Assembly (NCBI GenBank): GCA_016720825.1
Contig: JADKJV010000011.1
Span: forward strand, 107,909 to 171,908
DNA length: 64,000 nt
From: Chitinophagaceae bacterium
GTDB taxonomy: Bacteria > Bacteroidota > Bacteroidia > Chitinophagales > Chitinophagaceae
Reading direction: 5' to 3'
Positions 17,541-25,539 of the stretch are shown in pieces. How positions within the stretch are numbered: the stretch's first letter is position 1; each line of letters opens with the position of its first letter. Under the pieces are notes generated by a model. The model saw only the letters and a program-made list of their open reading frames with translations. It had not been told where the DNA came from and did not search any database. The position numbers were made by a program, and so were the translations under genes.

Positions 17541-19121
17541 ATGAAACGCATGTTATTAAACGCCTCCTTGTTTTGCGCGCTGTTGCTGGGAAGTGTTTTT
17601 ACAAATCAGGCAAAAGCGCAGCAGGATTACCGCGATGATGATGTATCCTACCAGACATTCTATGACGAACTGAGTCCTTACGGCCGCTGGATTGAATATC
17701 CGGAATATGGCTATGTGTGGACTCCGGACGCCGGTCCCGATTTCAAACCGTACAGCACCAATGGACATTGGGTGTGGTCTGATGACTACCAGTGGACCTG
17801 GGTTTCCGATTACGAATGGGGCTGGGCTCCTTTCCACTACGGTCGCTGGTTCCAGGATGATGAATACGGCTGGATGTGGGTTCCCGGTTACGAATGGTCA
17901 GGTGCCTGGGTAGCCTGGAGAAGTGGTGGTGATTATTATGGATGGGCTCCGATCCGTCCGGGTATCACGATTGATATAAATTTCTCCCTGGGTAATTATT
18001 ATGCACCCGATGATTACTGGTGTTTTGCCCCGAGAAGTTATATTACTTCACCGCGTATCTGGGATTTTTGCCTTGACCGCAGGCAGAACTACACCTACAT
18101 TCACCAGACAACAATAATCAACAATTATTATTATGGCAATAATAACGGATTCCGTACCGGCCCTTCACGCTATGAAGCAGAAAGGTATTGCGGAAGGATC
18201 AATTCTTACAGTTTCCGTGATTCATACCGCCCCGGCCGATCCAGCTTCAGGAATAATGAAGTGAGTATCTACCGCCCGCGTGTGCGCCAGGATAATAATA
18301 ATGAACACCGTTATGCACCCCGTTCGTTTGATCGTATGGGTGACCGTAACCGCGATGGTAATACCGGATTCCGCAGGGAAGGTAACCGCGATGGTAACAA
18401 TGGTTTCCGCAGGGAAGATAACCGTGATGGCAATAATGGTATCCGTAATAATGGTAACCGCGATGGTAACAACGGTTTCCGCAGGGAAGACAACCGCGAC
18501 GGCAATAACCGCACAAGAGGTGATAATAATCCCCGCGATAACAACAATCCCCGGACATTTGAGCCACGTAATAACGACCCGAGGACTAATCCCCGTGATA
18601 ACAATAACCCCCGGACTTTTGAACCCCGTAATAATGACCCGCGTTCCAATCCCAGGGATAATAACCCCAGGACATTTGAACCGAGGAATAACAACGGGAA
18701 TAATCCGGGCGTGAATCCACGCGATAATAATCCGAGGACAACTGACCCAAGGGTAAATAATAATCCCAACCCAAGGCCTTATCAGCCCAGGGAGAACAAT
18801 CCCGGATCCAATCCAAGGACATTTGAGCCCAGGAATAATCCAAACTCAAATCCCCGGACAGTTGAGCCCCGTGATAATAATCCGAGATCTAATCCCCGGA
18901 CATTTGAACCCAGGGTAAACAACAATCCGAATCCCCGGACTAACGAGCCCAGGGTAAATAATAACCCGAATCCCACGCCACGTACTTTTGAACCCCGTGT
19001 TAATAACAACCCCCAGCCCCAGCGCAGGGAAGAGACAAGATCAAATGATCGCGGGAACAGGGATAATGGAAATGCAAGCAGCAATGGTGACAATGGAAGG
19101 TCAGCGAGAAGGAGATTTTAA
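17541..19121 (+). CDS. DUF6600-type protein with long Asn/Arg/Pro repeat tail
   Basis: A 526-aa protein with a signal peptide (LFCALLLGSVFTNQAKAQ). Residues about 30-165 form a Trp/Tyr-rich domain (YDELSPYGRWIEYPEYGYVW, later WVSDYEWGWAPFHYGRW and YGWAPIRPG), the pattern of DUF6600 family secreted proteins. From about residue 265 the chain is low-complexity and repeated: first RDGNNGFRREDN units, then many NPRTFEPRNN/V units, rich in Asn, Arg and Pro and very basic. The tail is probably disordered. Function unknown; a cell-surface or matrix role is inference. The end is a basic RSARRRF. Confidence 0.7.
   Translation: MKRMLLNASLFCALLLGSVFTNQAKAQQDYRDDDVSYQTFYDELSPYGRWIEYPEYGYVWTPDAGPDFKPYSTNGHWVWSDDYQWTWVSDYEWGWAPFHYGRWFQDDEYGWMWVPGYEWSGAWVAWRSGGDYYGWAPIRPGITIDINFSLGNYYAPDDYWCFAPRSYITSPRIWDFCLDRRQNYTYIHQTTIINNYYYGNNNGFRTGPSRYEAERYCGRINSYSFRDSYRPGRSSFRNNEVSIYRPRVRQDNNNEHRYAPRSFDRMGDRNRDGNTGFRREGNRDGNNGFRREDNRDGNNGIRNNGNRDGNNGFRREDNRDGNNRTRGDNNPRDNNNPRTFEPRNNDPRTNPRDNNNPRTFEPRNNDPRSNPRDNNPRTFEPRNNNGNNPGVNPRDNNPRTTDPRVNNNPNPRPYQPRENNPGSNPRTFEPRNNPNSNPRTVEPRDNNPRSNPRTFEPRVNNNPNPRTNEPRVNNNPNPTPRTFEPRVNNNPQPQRREETRSNDRGNRDNGNASSNGDNGRSARRRF
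18346..19015 (+). repeat. In-frame tandem degenerate repeats in the DUF6600 tail
   Basis: DNA coding for the tail is repeated with a codon-scale period. Units encoding NRDGNNGFRREDNR (about 36-39 bases) occupy 18346-18525; units encoding NPRTFEPR plus an Asn-rich spacer fill 18526-19015. Codons differ between units, so the repeat is older than the last slippage event and is being kept at the protein level. Confidence 0.8.
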
Positions 19122-19147
19122 TAAACGGAAATGATATATTTAAAAAA

Positions 19148-19172
19148 GCAGGCCAGGTGGCCTGCTTTTTTT
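19148..19172 (+). terminator. Terminator of the DUF6600-type gene
   Basis: Stem GCAGGCC (19148-19154) / GGCCTGC (19159-19165) with loop AGGT and a T-run at 19166-19172, 27 bases after the stop. The left A-run could also stop minus-strand transcripts. Confidence 0.85.
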
Positions 19173-19195
19173 CGCTCTGCGAAACGATGTGTTAT

Positions 19196-19775
19196 GTGGC
19201 TTTGTTGAGTTACAGTGGTAAGCGTCTATAGTATGTGGCCGTGGTATGCAGCCCTGGTGGGTGCCCTCACCCACCACTCCGAAAACCCAAGAATGATTTG
19301 AATTGAAATTATCTGTAGTCATTAATTTTTTAGTCATAGCGAAATTCCGGTGGGTGAGGACACCCACCGGTGCGAACACAAACCGTGAATATTAATTACA
19401 GATATGTGGAGTATCCGGAATGAATACATGTCGAGATGAGTATACGAGATAAGTGGCAGTGGTAAGTGGTTATGGTGGGTAGCCGTGGTAGGTGGCCGTG
19501 GTGGGTGTCCTCACCCACCACTCCGATAAACCAAGATTGGTTAGAATTGAAATTATCTGTGGTCATTAATTTTTTAGTCTTTTAGCGAAATTCCGGTGGG
19601 TGAGGACACCCACCGGGGCGAACACAAATCGTAAATCGTAATTACAGATATGTGGAGTATCCGGAATGAATAAAAGTTGTGGTGAGTATACGAGAAAAGT
19701 GGCAGTGGTTAGTGGTTATGGTGGTTAGTCGTGGTGGGTGGCCGTGGTAGGTGTCCTCACCCACCACCCCGAAAA
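19196..19775. repeat. Tandem repeat of about 246 bp with paired hairpins
   Basis: About 2.4 copies. The anchor TGGTGGGTG starts at 19255 and 19499 and recurs as TGGTAGGTG at 19745; GCGAACACA starts at 19372 and 19618, a period of 244-246. Each unit carries a palindrome GGTGGGTGTCCTCACCCACC on the left and its partner GGTGGGTGAGGACACCCACC on the right, about 85 bases apart. Between them lie AAATTATCTGTAG/GTCATTAATT and similar AT-rich text. No gene-sized frame is supported. The layout resembles a REP/BIME or a MITE with inverted ends, but no transposase is in the window. Confidence 0.75.
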
Positions 19776-19784
19776 TAAACACAT

Positions 19785-19810
19785 AAAAAAAGCAGGCTTC
19801 ATAGCCTGCT
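19785..19810 (-). terminator. Terminator of gcvP
   Basis: Stem AGCAGGCT (19791-19798) / AGCCTGCT (19803-19810), loop TCAT, with an A-run at 19785-19790 that is a T-run on the minus strand. It lies just beyond the gcvP stop at 19835. Confidence 0.85.
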
Positions 19811-19834
19811 TTTTTATGAAAATAATTATCTGCA

Positions 19835-22714
19835 TTAAGCTTCCGCTTCCATGTAACTCTCCACCGGTTCACAGGTGCAGATCAGGTTGCGGTCGCCATG
19901 GGTATTATTCACCCTGGCCACAGAAGGCCAGAATTTATTCAGTGTTACATAATGCAGCGGGAAAGCAGCATCCTGCCTGGAGTATGCATGATTCCATTCA
20001 TTAGCCGTTACTTCAAACTGTGTATGCGGTGCATGTTTAAGTGCATTGTCTTTCTTATCTGCCCTGCCTTCTTCAATCGCCCTGATCTCTTCTCGGATAC
20101 CGAGTAATGCATCACAGAAACGGTCTAACTCAGCTTTGTCTTCACTCTCCGTAGGCTCTATCATAATCGTGCCCGCAACCGGGAAACTCATGGTAGGAGC
20201 GTGGAAACCATAATCAATTAAGCGCTTGGCTACATCTTCTGCTTCTATCTCAGCTGATTTTTTAAACGGACGGAGGTCAACGATAAACTCATGAGCGCAC
20301 TGCCCTTTATTGTTTGTGTAGAGGATATCATATTGTCCTTCCAGGCGGGCGCGCATATAGTTTGCATTCAGGATCGCATATTCAGTAGCTGCTTTCACGC
20401 CTGCTGCACCCAGCATGCGGATATATCCATAACTGATCAGCAGGATACTGGCACTGCCAAACGGGGCTGCACTCACAGCACCCTGAATACTGGCTGCTCC
20501 GGATCCGAATACATGGCCTGGTAAATGTTTGGTCAAATGGGCTTTTACACAAATCGGTCCCATGCCGGGGCCACCACCACCATGTGGAATGGCGAATGTT
20601 TTGTGCAGGTTGAGGTGGCAAACATCTGCACCAATCAAGCCGGGAGCAGTGAGACCAACCTGTGCATTCATGTTCGCGCCATCCATGTACACCTGTCCGC
20701 CGTGCTGGTGGACGATATCTGTAATTTCTTTTACGGTTTCTTCATATACGCCGTAGGTGCTGGGATAGGTGATCATGATACCTGCCAGGTTAGCGGCATG
20801 TTCTTCCGCGCGTGCCTTCAGGTCATTTACATCAATGTATCCGTTTTCAAGCGCTTTCACCACTACTACTTTCATGCCTGCCATGACGGCTGAAGCAGGG
20901 TTGGTTCCGTGTGCAGAAATCGGGATCAGCATCACTTTGCGGTGATGATCACCACGGCTTGCATGGTAAGAACGGATGGTGAGCAGTCCGGCATATTCAC
21001 CCTGTGCACCGCTGTTTGGCTGCAGGCTGCAAGCGTCAAATGCGGTTATGTTACAGAGATAATTTGACAGTTCATTCATCATGTACTGGTAACCGCCCGA
21101 CTGGTCTGCAGGAACAAAGGGATGTAACTGGCTCCAGTTCTTCCAGCTCAGGGGAATCATTTCAGAAGCGGCGTTCAGTTTCATCGTGCAGCTTCCAAGG
21201 GAAATCATGGAAGTATTGAGCGAAAGGTCTTTGTTCTCCAGCATTTTTATATAACGCATCATCTGGCTTTCGCTCCTGTAAATATTGAATACAGGATTGG
21301 TCATGAAAGCGGACCTGCGCCGGAGACTGTCAGGGATATGATCGGGCTCATCTTCATGGTGAATATTGAAAGCAACAGGATCTGTGTCGTTTTCAAAACA
21401 ATTGATGAGGTCAAACAGGTCGCCGGCTTCGGTTGTTTCGTCAATGGAAATACCGATATGGGTATTGTCGAAATAACGCAGGTTGATCTGCTGGCGGATT
21501 GCTTTTTCCTGGATCTTGCTGCTGTCTTTCACTTTTACAGTGATCGTGTCAAAATAATTATCCGATACCAGTTCAAAGCCCCTTTCTTCTATCGCATGGG
21601 CAACAGTTTGTGTAAGGATAGCAACGCGGTTCGCAATTTCACGCAGGCCTTCCGGTCCGTGGTACACCGCAAACATGGCAGCCATGTTGGCCAGCAATGC
21701 CTGGGCGGTACAAATATTGGAGGTTGCTTTTTCCCGTTTAATGTGCTGCTCGCGGGTCTGGAGTGCCATGCGGAGTGCACGGTTGCCTTTTGCATCTATA
21801 CTCACACCAATGATACGGCCGGGCATGCTTCTTTTGAATTCATCTTTGGTTGCAAAAAAAGCAGCATGCGGTCCGCCAAAGCCAAGCGGAACACCAAAAC
21901 GCTGTGCAGAGCCAATAGCTGCATCAGCACCCAGTTCTCCGGGTGGTGTGATCAGTGTTAATGCAAGCAGGTCTGTGGCCATCACCACATAAGCGCCCGC
22001 AGCATGCACGGTATTGATGAACGATGTATAATCTTCAATGGAACCTTTATTATTCGGGTATTGTACAATCGCACCGAAATAATGATTGTCGATAACCGCC
22101 GTTTTATAATCACCGGTTACAATTTCAATACCGATGGGTAAAGCACGTGTATGTAACAGGTCTATCGTTTGCGGGAAAACCTCCTGGTCAACAAAAAACT
22201 TAGGCCGCTCAATATGATCCTGTTTGTTCAGGGAATTAAAAAACATGGTCATGGCTTCGGCAGCAGCAGTGCCTTCATCCAGCAGTGATGCGTTGGCAAT
22301 GGCTAAACCGGTCAGGTCGCTGACCATGGTCTGGAAGTTCAGCAGGCTTTCCAGGCGGCCTTGTGAAATCTCTGCCTGGTAAGGGGTGTACTGTGTATAC
22401 CATCCCGGGTTTTCAAAAATATTCCGCAGGATCACAGATGGTGTAATCGTGCCGTAGTACCCCTGGCCGATATATGTTTTATAAATCTTATTCTTGTTGG
22501 AGACCTCACGTATATGTTTCAGGTATTCCTGTTCGCTCATGCCATCGGGGATGGACAGGTTTCCTTTCATACGGATGGAAGCGGGAACAGTCTGGTTAAT
22601 TAATTCATCAAGACTGCTTACTCCAATGGTTTTTACCATGGATTTCACTTCTTTTTCACGGGGTCCGAGGTGGCGGGCAATAAATTCCTGCGCCTGGTGT
22701 TCGAAGGGATTCAT
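19835..22714 (-). CDS. gcvP: Glycine dehydrogenase (decarboxylating), glycine cleavage P protein
   Basis: A 959-aa single-chain P protein, the usual length of the fused form. It decarboxylates glycine with PLP and passes the aminomethyl group to the lipoyl H protein. The PLP-binding Lys is in HLNLHKTFAIPHGGGGPG (about residue 705). The N-terminal half carries FIARHLGPREKEVKSM, GQGYYGTITP and ETMTMFF-like helical text (AAAEAMTMFFNSL), and the C-terminal half MIEPTESEDKAELDRFC. gcvT and gcvH are not in this window. A -7 box lies 57 bases upstream. Confidence 0.97.
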   Translation of the reverse strand: MNPFEHQAQEFIARHLGPREKEVKSMVKTIGVSSLDELINQTVPASIRMKGNLSIPDGMSEQEYLKHIREVSNKNKIYKTYIGQGYYGTITPSVILRNIFENPGWYTQYTPYQAEISQGRLESLLNFQTMVSDLTGLAIANASLLDEGTAAAEAMTMFFNSLNKQDHIERPKFFVDQEVFPQTIDLLHTRALPIGIEIVTGDYKTAVIDNHYFGAIVQYPNNKGSIEDYTSFINTVHAAGAYVVMATDLLALTLITPPGELGADAAIGSAQRFGVPLGFGGPHAAFFATKDEFKRSMPGRIIGVSIDAKGNRALRMALQTREQHIKREKATSNICTAQALLANMAAMFAVYHGPEGLREIANRVAILTQTVAHAIEERGFELVSDNYFDTITVKVKDSSKIQEKAIRQQINLRYFDNTHIGISIDETTEAGDLFDLINCFENDTDPVAFNIHHEDEPDHIPDSLRRRSAFMTNPVFNIYRSESQMMRYIKMLENKDLSLNTSMISLGSCTMKLNAASEMIPLSWKNWSQLHPFVPADQSGGYQYMMNELSNYLCNITAFDACSLQPNSGAQGEYAGLLTIRSYHASRGDHHRKVMLIPISAHGTNPASAVMAGMKVVVVKALENGYIDVNDLKARAEEHAANLAGIMITYPSTYGVYEETVKEITDIVHQHGGQVYMDGANMNAQVGLTAPGLIGADVCHLNLHKTFAIPHGGGGPGMGPICVKAHLTKHLPGHVFGSGAASIQGAVSAAPFGSASILLISYGYIRMLGAAGVKAATEYAILNANYMRARLEGQYDILYTNNKGQCAHEFIVDLRPFKKSAEIEAEDVAKRLIDYGFHAPTMSFPVAGTIMIEPTESEDKAELDRFCDALLGIREEIRAIEEGRADKKDNALKHAPHTQFEVTANEWNHAYSRQDAAFPLHYVTLNKFWPSVARVNNTHGDRNLICTCEPVESYMEAEA

Positions 22715-22770
22715 AGTGTGTCTTTCATTTAGTCGTGAAGCAAACGGCTGATTATTCAGCTTAGGCGGGG

Positions 22771-22778
22771 CAAAGTTA
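22771..22778 (-). promoter_or_regulatory. -7 promoter element (TAACTTTG) of gcvP
   Basis: The minus strand reads TAACTTTG, a full match to TAnnTTTG, 56 bases before the gcvP ATG. No clear -33 box. No glycine riboswitch fold is recognisable in the short leader. Confidence 0.45.
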
Positions 22779-22839
22779 CGGGCAAGCAGGCAGAAAAAAG
22801 GTGAGATAAAACAGGGGGTGGATAACCTGTTTCCAGTTG

Positions 22840-23760
22840 TTATTCTGTTCCCGGATTTTGATTGGGGGCAACTTCAGATTTTCTCATTTCCGTACTGGTT
22901 TGGGTGCTGCCATCATGGCTCCAGCCCGGCGGTCCAAACAGGTATAAAAACCGCTGCCGGAAAGTCAGGTTTTTACGCCGGAGGTCTTTCCCGATATTTT
23001 TCCATTCATGGAAAACGAGGTTGTATGGATCTTCTTTTTCCAGTGGTTTGGTCAGGCCATACCGGATAGGCTGGTATTGTTCAGGGGACAGTTCCGGCTG
23101 GAATGTGCCAAACATTTTATCCCAGATGATCAGGAACATGCCCATATTCCTGTCGAGATAAAGGGTATTCGATCCATGATGCACCCGGTGATGGGAAGGG
23201 GTGACCAGGAAATATTCCAGGATTCCTGCTTTTTTGATTTTTTCGGTATGAACCAGTATGCCCCAGGTTTGCGTGGCTGCATAAATAAAGGCAATATCCA
23301 TCGGACGGAAACCCAACAATGCAATAGGAATAAAATAAGCAAAGCGGTACAGGGGCTCCATCACTGATGAACGAAAACCAACGGTGAGGTTGAATTGGGG
23401 GGAGGAGTGATGGGTAACATGCGTGGCCCAGAATAAACGGCAGTAATGATCAGCCCGGTGAAGCCAGTAATACATGAAGTCCTCGAAAATGATAAGTACC
23501 AGCCAGTATAAAAACGGATTCGGGATTTCGTCTGTAATCCGGTGATCATAAAAAAAACTGAGTATGATGCCGATGGAAATACTGCGGAACAAAAAGTCCA
23601 GCCCCCCGTTTAGCAACATCAGGTAAATATTCTGTAATGTGTTTTTTACAGTATAGGCTTGTTGCTTCCGGGCCTGGCTGATAAAAAATTCCAGCCCGAT
23701 CACAAGTAAATAGACCGGCGTGGTAATTAAAATCAGCAGTTGTTCCCTGGCTGTGCCCAT
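22840..23760 (-). CDS. Sterol desaturase / fatty acid hydroxylase family protein
   Basis: A 306-aa integral membrane protein with four to five hydrophobic segments. The family's di-iron histidine clusters are present: WLHRADH and THVTHHSS about residues 98-118, and SHHRVHHGS about residue 190. This superfamily uses a non-heme di-iron centre and oxygen to hydroxylate or desaturate lipids. The substrate is not known; hopanoid, sterol-like or fatty-acid derivatives are all possible. A -7 box lies 4 bases before the ATG, so the mRNA may lack a leader. It is divergent from the YkgJ-type gene with only 43 bases between starts. Confidence 0.9.
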   Translation of the reverse strand: MGTAREQLLILITTPVYLLVIGLEFFISQARKQQAYTVKNTLQNIYLMLLNGGLDFLFRSISIGIILSFFYDHRITDEIPNPFLYWLVLIIFEDFMYYWLHRADHYCRLFWATHVTHHSSPQFNLTVGFRSSVMEPLYRFAYFIPIALLGFRPMDIAFIYAATQTWGILVHTEKIKKAGILEYFLVTPSHHRVHHGSNTLYLDRNMGMFLIIWDKMFGTFQPELSPEQYQPIRYGLTKPLEKEDPYNLVFHEWKNIGKDLRRKNLTFRQRFLYLFGPPGWSHDGSTQTSTEMRKSEVAPNQNPGTE

Positions 23761-23764
23761 ATCG

Positions 23765-23772
23765 CAAATCTA
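23765..23772 (-). promoter_or_regulatory. -7 promoter element (TAGATTTG), possible leaderless start of the sterol desaturase gene
   Basis: Minus strand reads TAGATTTG then CGAT then ATG: full TAnnTTTG match with a 4-base gap, the same spacing as at the ABC-F gene. Confidence 0.4.
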
Positions 23773-23803
23773 CGGATTGCCTGTAAACAGCCTAAATTGC
23801 AGC

Positions 23804-24316
23804 ATGTCCAATACATATATTGATAATCCCATGGCGCCGGGCTGGGAAAAGAAATCAGCAGACAACCAGAAGCGGTATAAAAACTACCTGCAACGGGCTG
23901 ATAAGAACACCGTGCTAAAACAACTGCCCGATCTGCATGAACAGGCTTTTGAAAGAGTGGACTGCCTGAAATGCGCGAATTGCTGCAAAAGTTTTTCGCC
24001 GAGATTCAAAACCCCGGATGTAAAACGTATCAGCAAACTGCTCAAACTCCGCGAAAGCGATTTTATTGAAAAATACCTGGTGGTGGATGAAGACGGTGAT
24101 TTTGTGGCCAACTCACATCCCTGTCCTTTCCTGGGTGATGACAACTATTGCAGTATTTATGATAACCGTCCTTCCGACTGTCGCCGGTTCCCTTATACAG
24201 ATGAAGATGTAATCCTGAAACGGCAGCCGCTCACACTGAAGAATTCAACTTTTTGTCCGATTACTTTTTATGTGCTGGAAATGTTGTCGCAGGCCGCGGG
24301 AACGAAACAAATATAG
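23804..24316 (+). CDS. YkgJ-type Cys-cluster protein
   Basis: A 170-aa protein (ATG 23804 chosen; an upstream in-frame ATG would overlap the divergent gene). A Cys cluster CLKCANCCKSFSPRF about residues 49-63 and later HPCPFLGDDNYCSIYDNRPS and CRRFP match the YkgJ / zinc- or iron-chelating family, which binds metal (Zn or Fe-S). No signal peptide or membrane helix. Cellular role is unknown. The stop codon is directly followed by a heptamer repeat array. Confidence 0.82.
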   Translation: MSNTYIDNPMAPGWEKKSADNQKRYKNYLQRADKNTVLKQLPDLHEQAFERVDCLKCANCCKSFSPRFKTPDVKRISKLLKLRESDFIEKYLVVDEDGDFVANSHPCPFLGDDNYCSIYDNRPSDCRRFPYTDEDVILKRQPLTLKNSTFCPITFYVLEMLSQAAGTKQI

Positions 24317-24460
24317 TTGCCAGTTACCGGTTACCAGTTACCAGTTACCAGTTACCAGTTTCCAGTTATGCGCAGCAATTTGATTGATTCCGGTTATACC
24401 TGTAATTTTCAACGACTACCGAATTTCGGGTAACTGGTAACGGGTAACTGGTAACGGTTA
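24316..24460. repeat. Inverted heptamer arrays between convergent genes
   Basis: From 24316 to 24368 the unit CCAGTTA (variants CCGGTTA, CCAGTTT, CCAGTTG) repeats about seven times; from 24429 to 24460 the reverse complement (TAACTGG, with TAACGGG variants) repeats four times. The two arms can fold into one long hairpin with a 60-base loop. It lies between the convergent YkgJ-type and metallo-hydrolase genes and may end both transcripts, though there is no T-run. Confidence 0.8.
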
Positions 24461-24465
24461 AAGGC

Positions 24466-25371
24466 TTAAGCGTTGTTCCCCGCAATAATCTCCTCATAAG
24501 CTGCCGTCAGCGGCCTTTCAATACCATCACCTTTCCACTGTTCAGCGCCGGGGATGATTTTATTTTTGAGGATTTCTTCTTTTGATTTACCGGCTTTGAT
24601 TTCGCCTTCTACAAAATGAAGCACAGAGCCGAGGTAATCGCTGAATGCACGGAGGTCATCTGCTTTACCAACTACATCATATCCTTCACCGGCATGACCA
24701 TAAATAAACCGGGTGTTTGCATCAAAGGTGTTCTGCGCCCTGTTCAGTACAATCATCCAGTTTTTCATATTTGCACCGGCGGAACGGTCAACATAAGGAT
24801 GCCTGCGGTTAAATACCAGGTCGCCCATGTGTGCAATATTCGCATGCTGGAAATGCACGATTGAATCACCGTTTGTATGCCCGGCACCGTAGTAATGCAG
24901 GCAGATAGGTTGTTTGCCGCTTCGGTGACACCATTCTGTATTAAAAGTCTGGTTGGGATAAAGTTGTTTTTCTTCTGTTTTATTAGCGATAGCTACCGCC
25001 CGCTGGTTTTTCAGTGAGTTTTCATGCGCCAGTACATCTTTCACAAGGCCTTTGAATGCAATATTCCCTGAAGTATGGTCGCCATGGTGGTGAGTATTTA
25101 TGAGCAGGCCAAAAGGAGCCCTGCTGGTGCTTCTCAGTGCATCAATCAGGTGTTTGGATTGTTCCGGGAATTGTGAATCCACCACAACAATCTCCGTTTT
25201 GCCTATGTAAAACGCAATCGTGCCCCCTTTCTCCGAGAAAATACCAATACGCTTGGTGAGCATGGTAAGTTTGTAGGGATCTTCAAATAAAGCAGACAGG
25301 ATATTTTTCTGCACCAGTGTAAGTGCGCCAATGGTTAATCCGGTATTGCGTAAAAATGAGCGGCGATGCAT
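24466..25371 (-). CDS. Metallo-beta-lactamase fold hydrolase with Tat signal
   Basis: A 301-aa protein. The N-terminus MHRRSFLRNTGLTIGALTLV is a twin-arginine leader. The MBL-fold zinc motif THHHGDHTSGN (about 93-103) follows LINTH; later ligands are HMGDLVFNRRHP and FIYGHAGEG. The family hydrolyses many substrates (glyoxalase II, lactonase, beta-lactamase B3). This one resembles the quinoprotein-relay or MBL-fold hydrolase group more than true carbapenemases, so no antibiotic role is claimed. It is convergent with the YkgJ-type gene. Confidence 0.87.
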   Translation of the reverse strand: MHRRSFLRNTGLTIGALTLVQKNILSALFEDPYKLTMLTKRIGIFSEKGGTIAFYIGKTEIVVVDSQFPEQSKHLIDALRSTSRAPFGLLINTHHHGDHTSGNIAFKGLVKDVLAHENSLKNQRAVAIANKTEEKQLYPNQTFNTEWCHRSGKQPICLHYYGAGHTNGDSIVHFQHANIAHMGDLVFNRRHPYVDRSAGANMKNWMIVLNRAQNTFDANTRFIYGHAGEGYDVVGKADDLRAFSDYLGSVLHFVEGEIKAGKSKEEILKNKIIPGAEQWKGDGIERPLTAAYEEIIAGNNA

Positions 25372-25450
25372 ACTAGGGTGTTTTGTTAATGATATATCTG
25401 TTTTTCCCCATGTGGGGCTTCTAAATGAGGGCTTAAGATAACAAATTTAT

Positions 25451-25528
25451 AAATCCCAAATCTCAAAATCCAAACTACCAGCCACTCTGTATTCGTTTGG
25501 GATTTGGGATTTGGATTTTGGAATTTTT
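25451..25528. repeat. Imperfect hairpin of AATCCAAA-type units
   Basis: Left arm AAATCCCAAATCTCAAAATC CAAA (25451-25474) and right arm TTTGGGATTTGGGATTTGG ATTTTGGAATTTTT (25496-25528) are near reverse complements built of repeated 7-8 base words. It lies between the MFS stop and the metallo-hydrolase start and ends in a T-run. A similar word set forms a perfect hairpin at 62089-62171. Confidence 0.6.
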
Positions 25529-25539
25529 ATATTTAGTAT

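Noticed and set aside
18247..19093. Several minus-strand frames in the DUF6600 tail (Ser/Leu/Arg or Tyr/Cys/Gly rich)
   Set aside because: Produced by repeats of the plus-strand tail; the composition is that of translated low-complexity DNA.
19196..19775. CRISPR or insertion sequence in the 246-bp repeats
   Set aside because: Period and hairpins do not fit repeat-spacer structure, and no transposase frame is present within or beside it.
24466..25371. Metallo-beta-lactamase antibiotic resistance gene
   Set aside because: Only the general MBL fold is present; without closer homology a resistance role is not supported.
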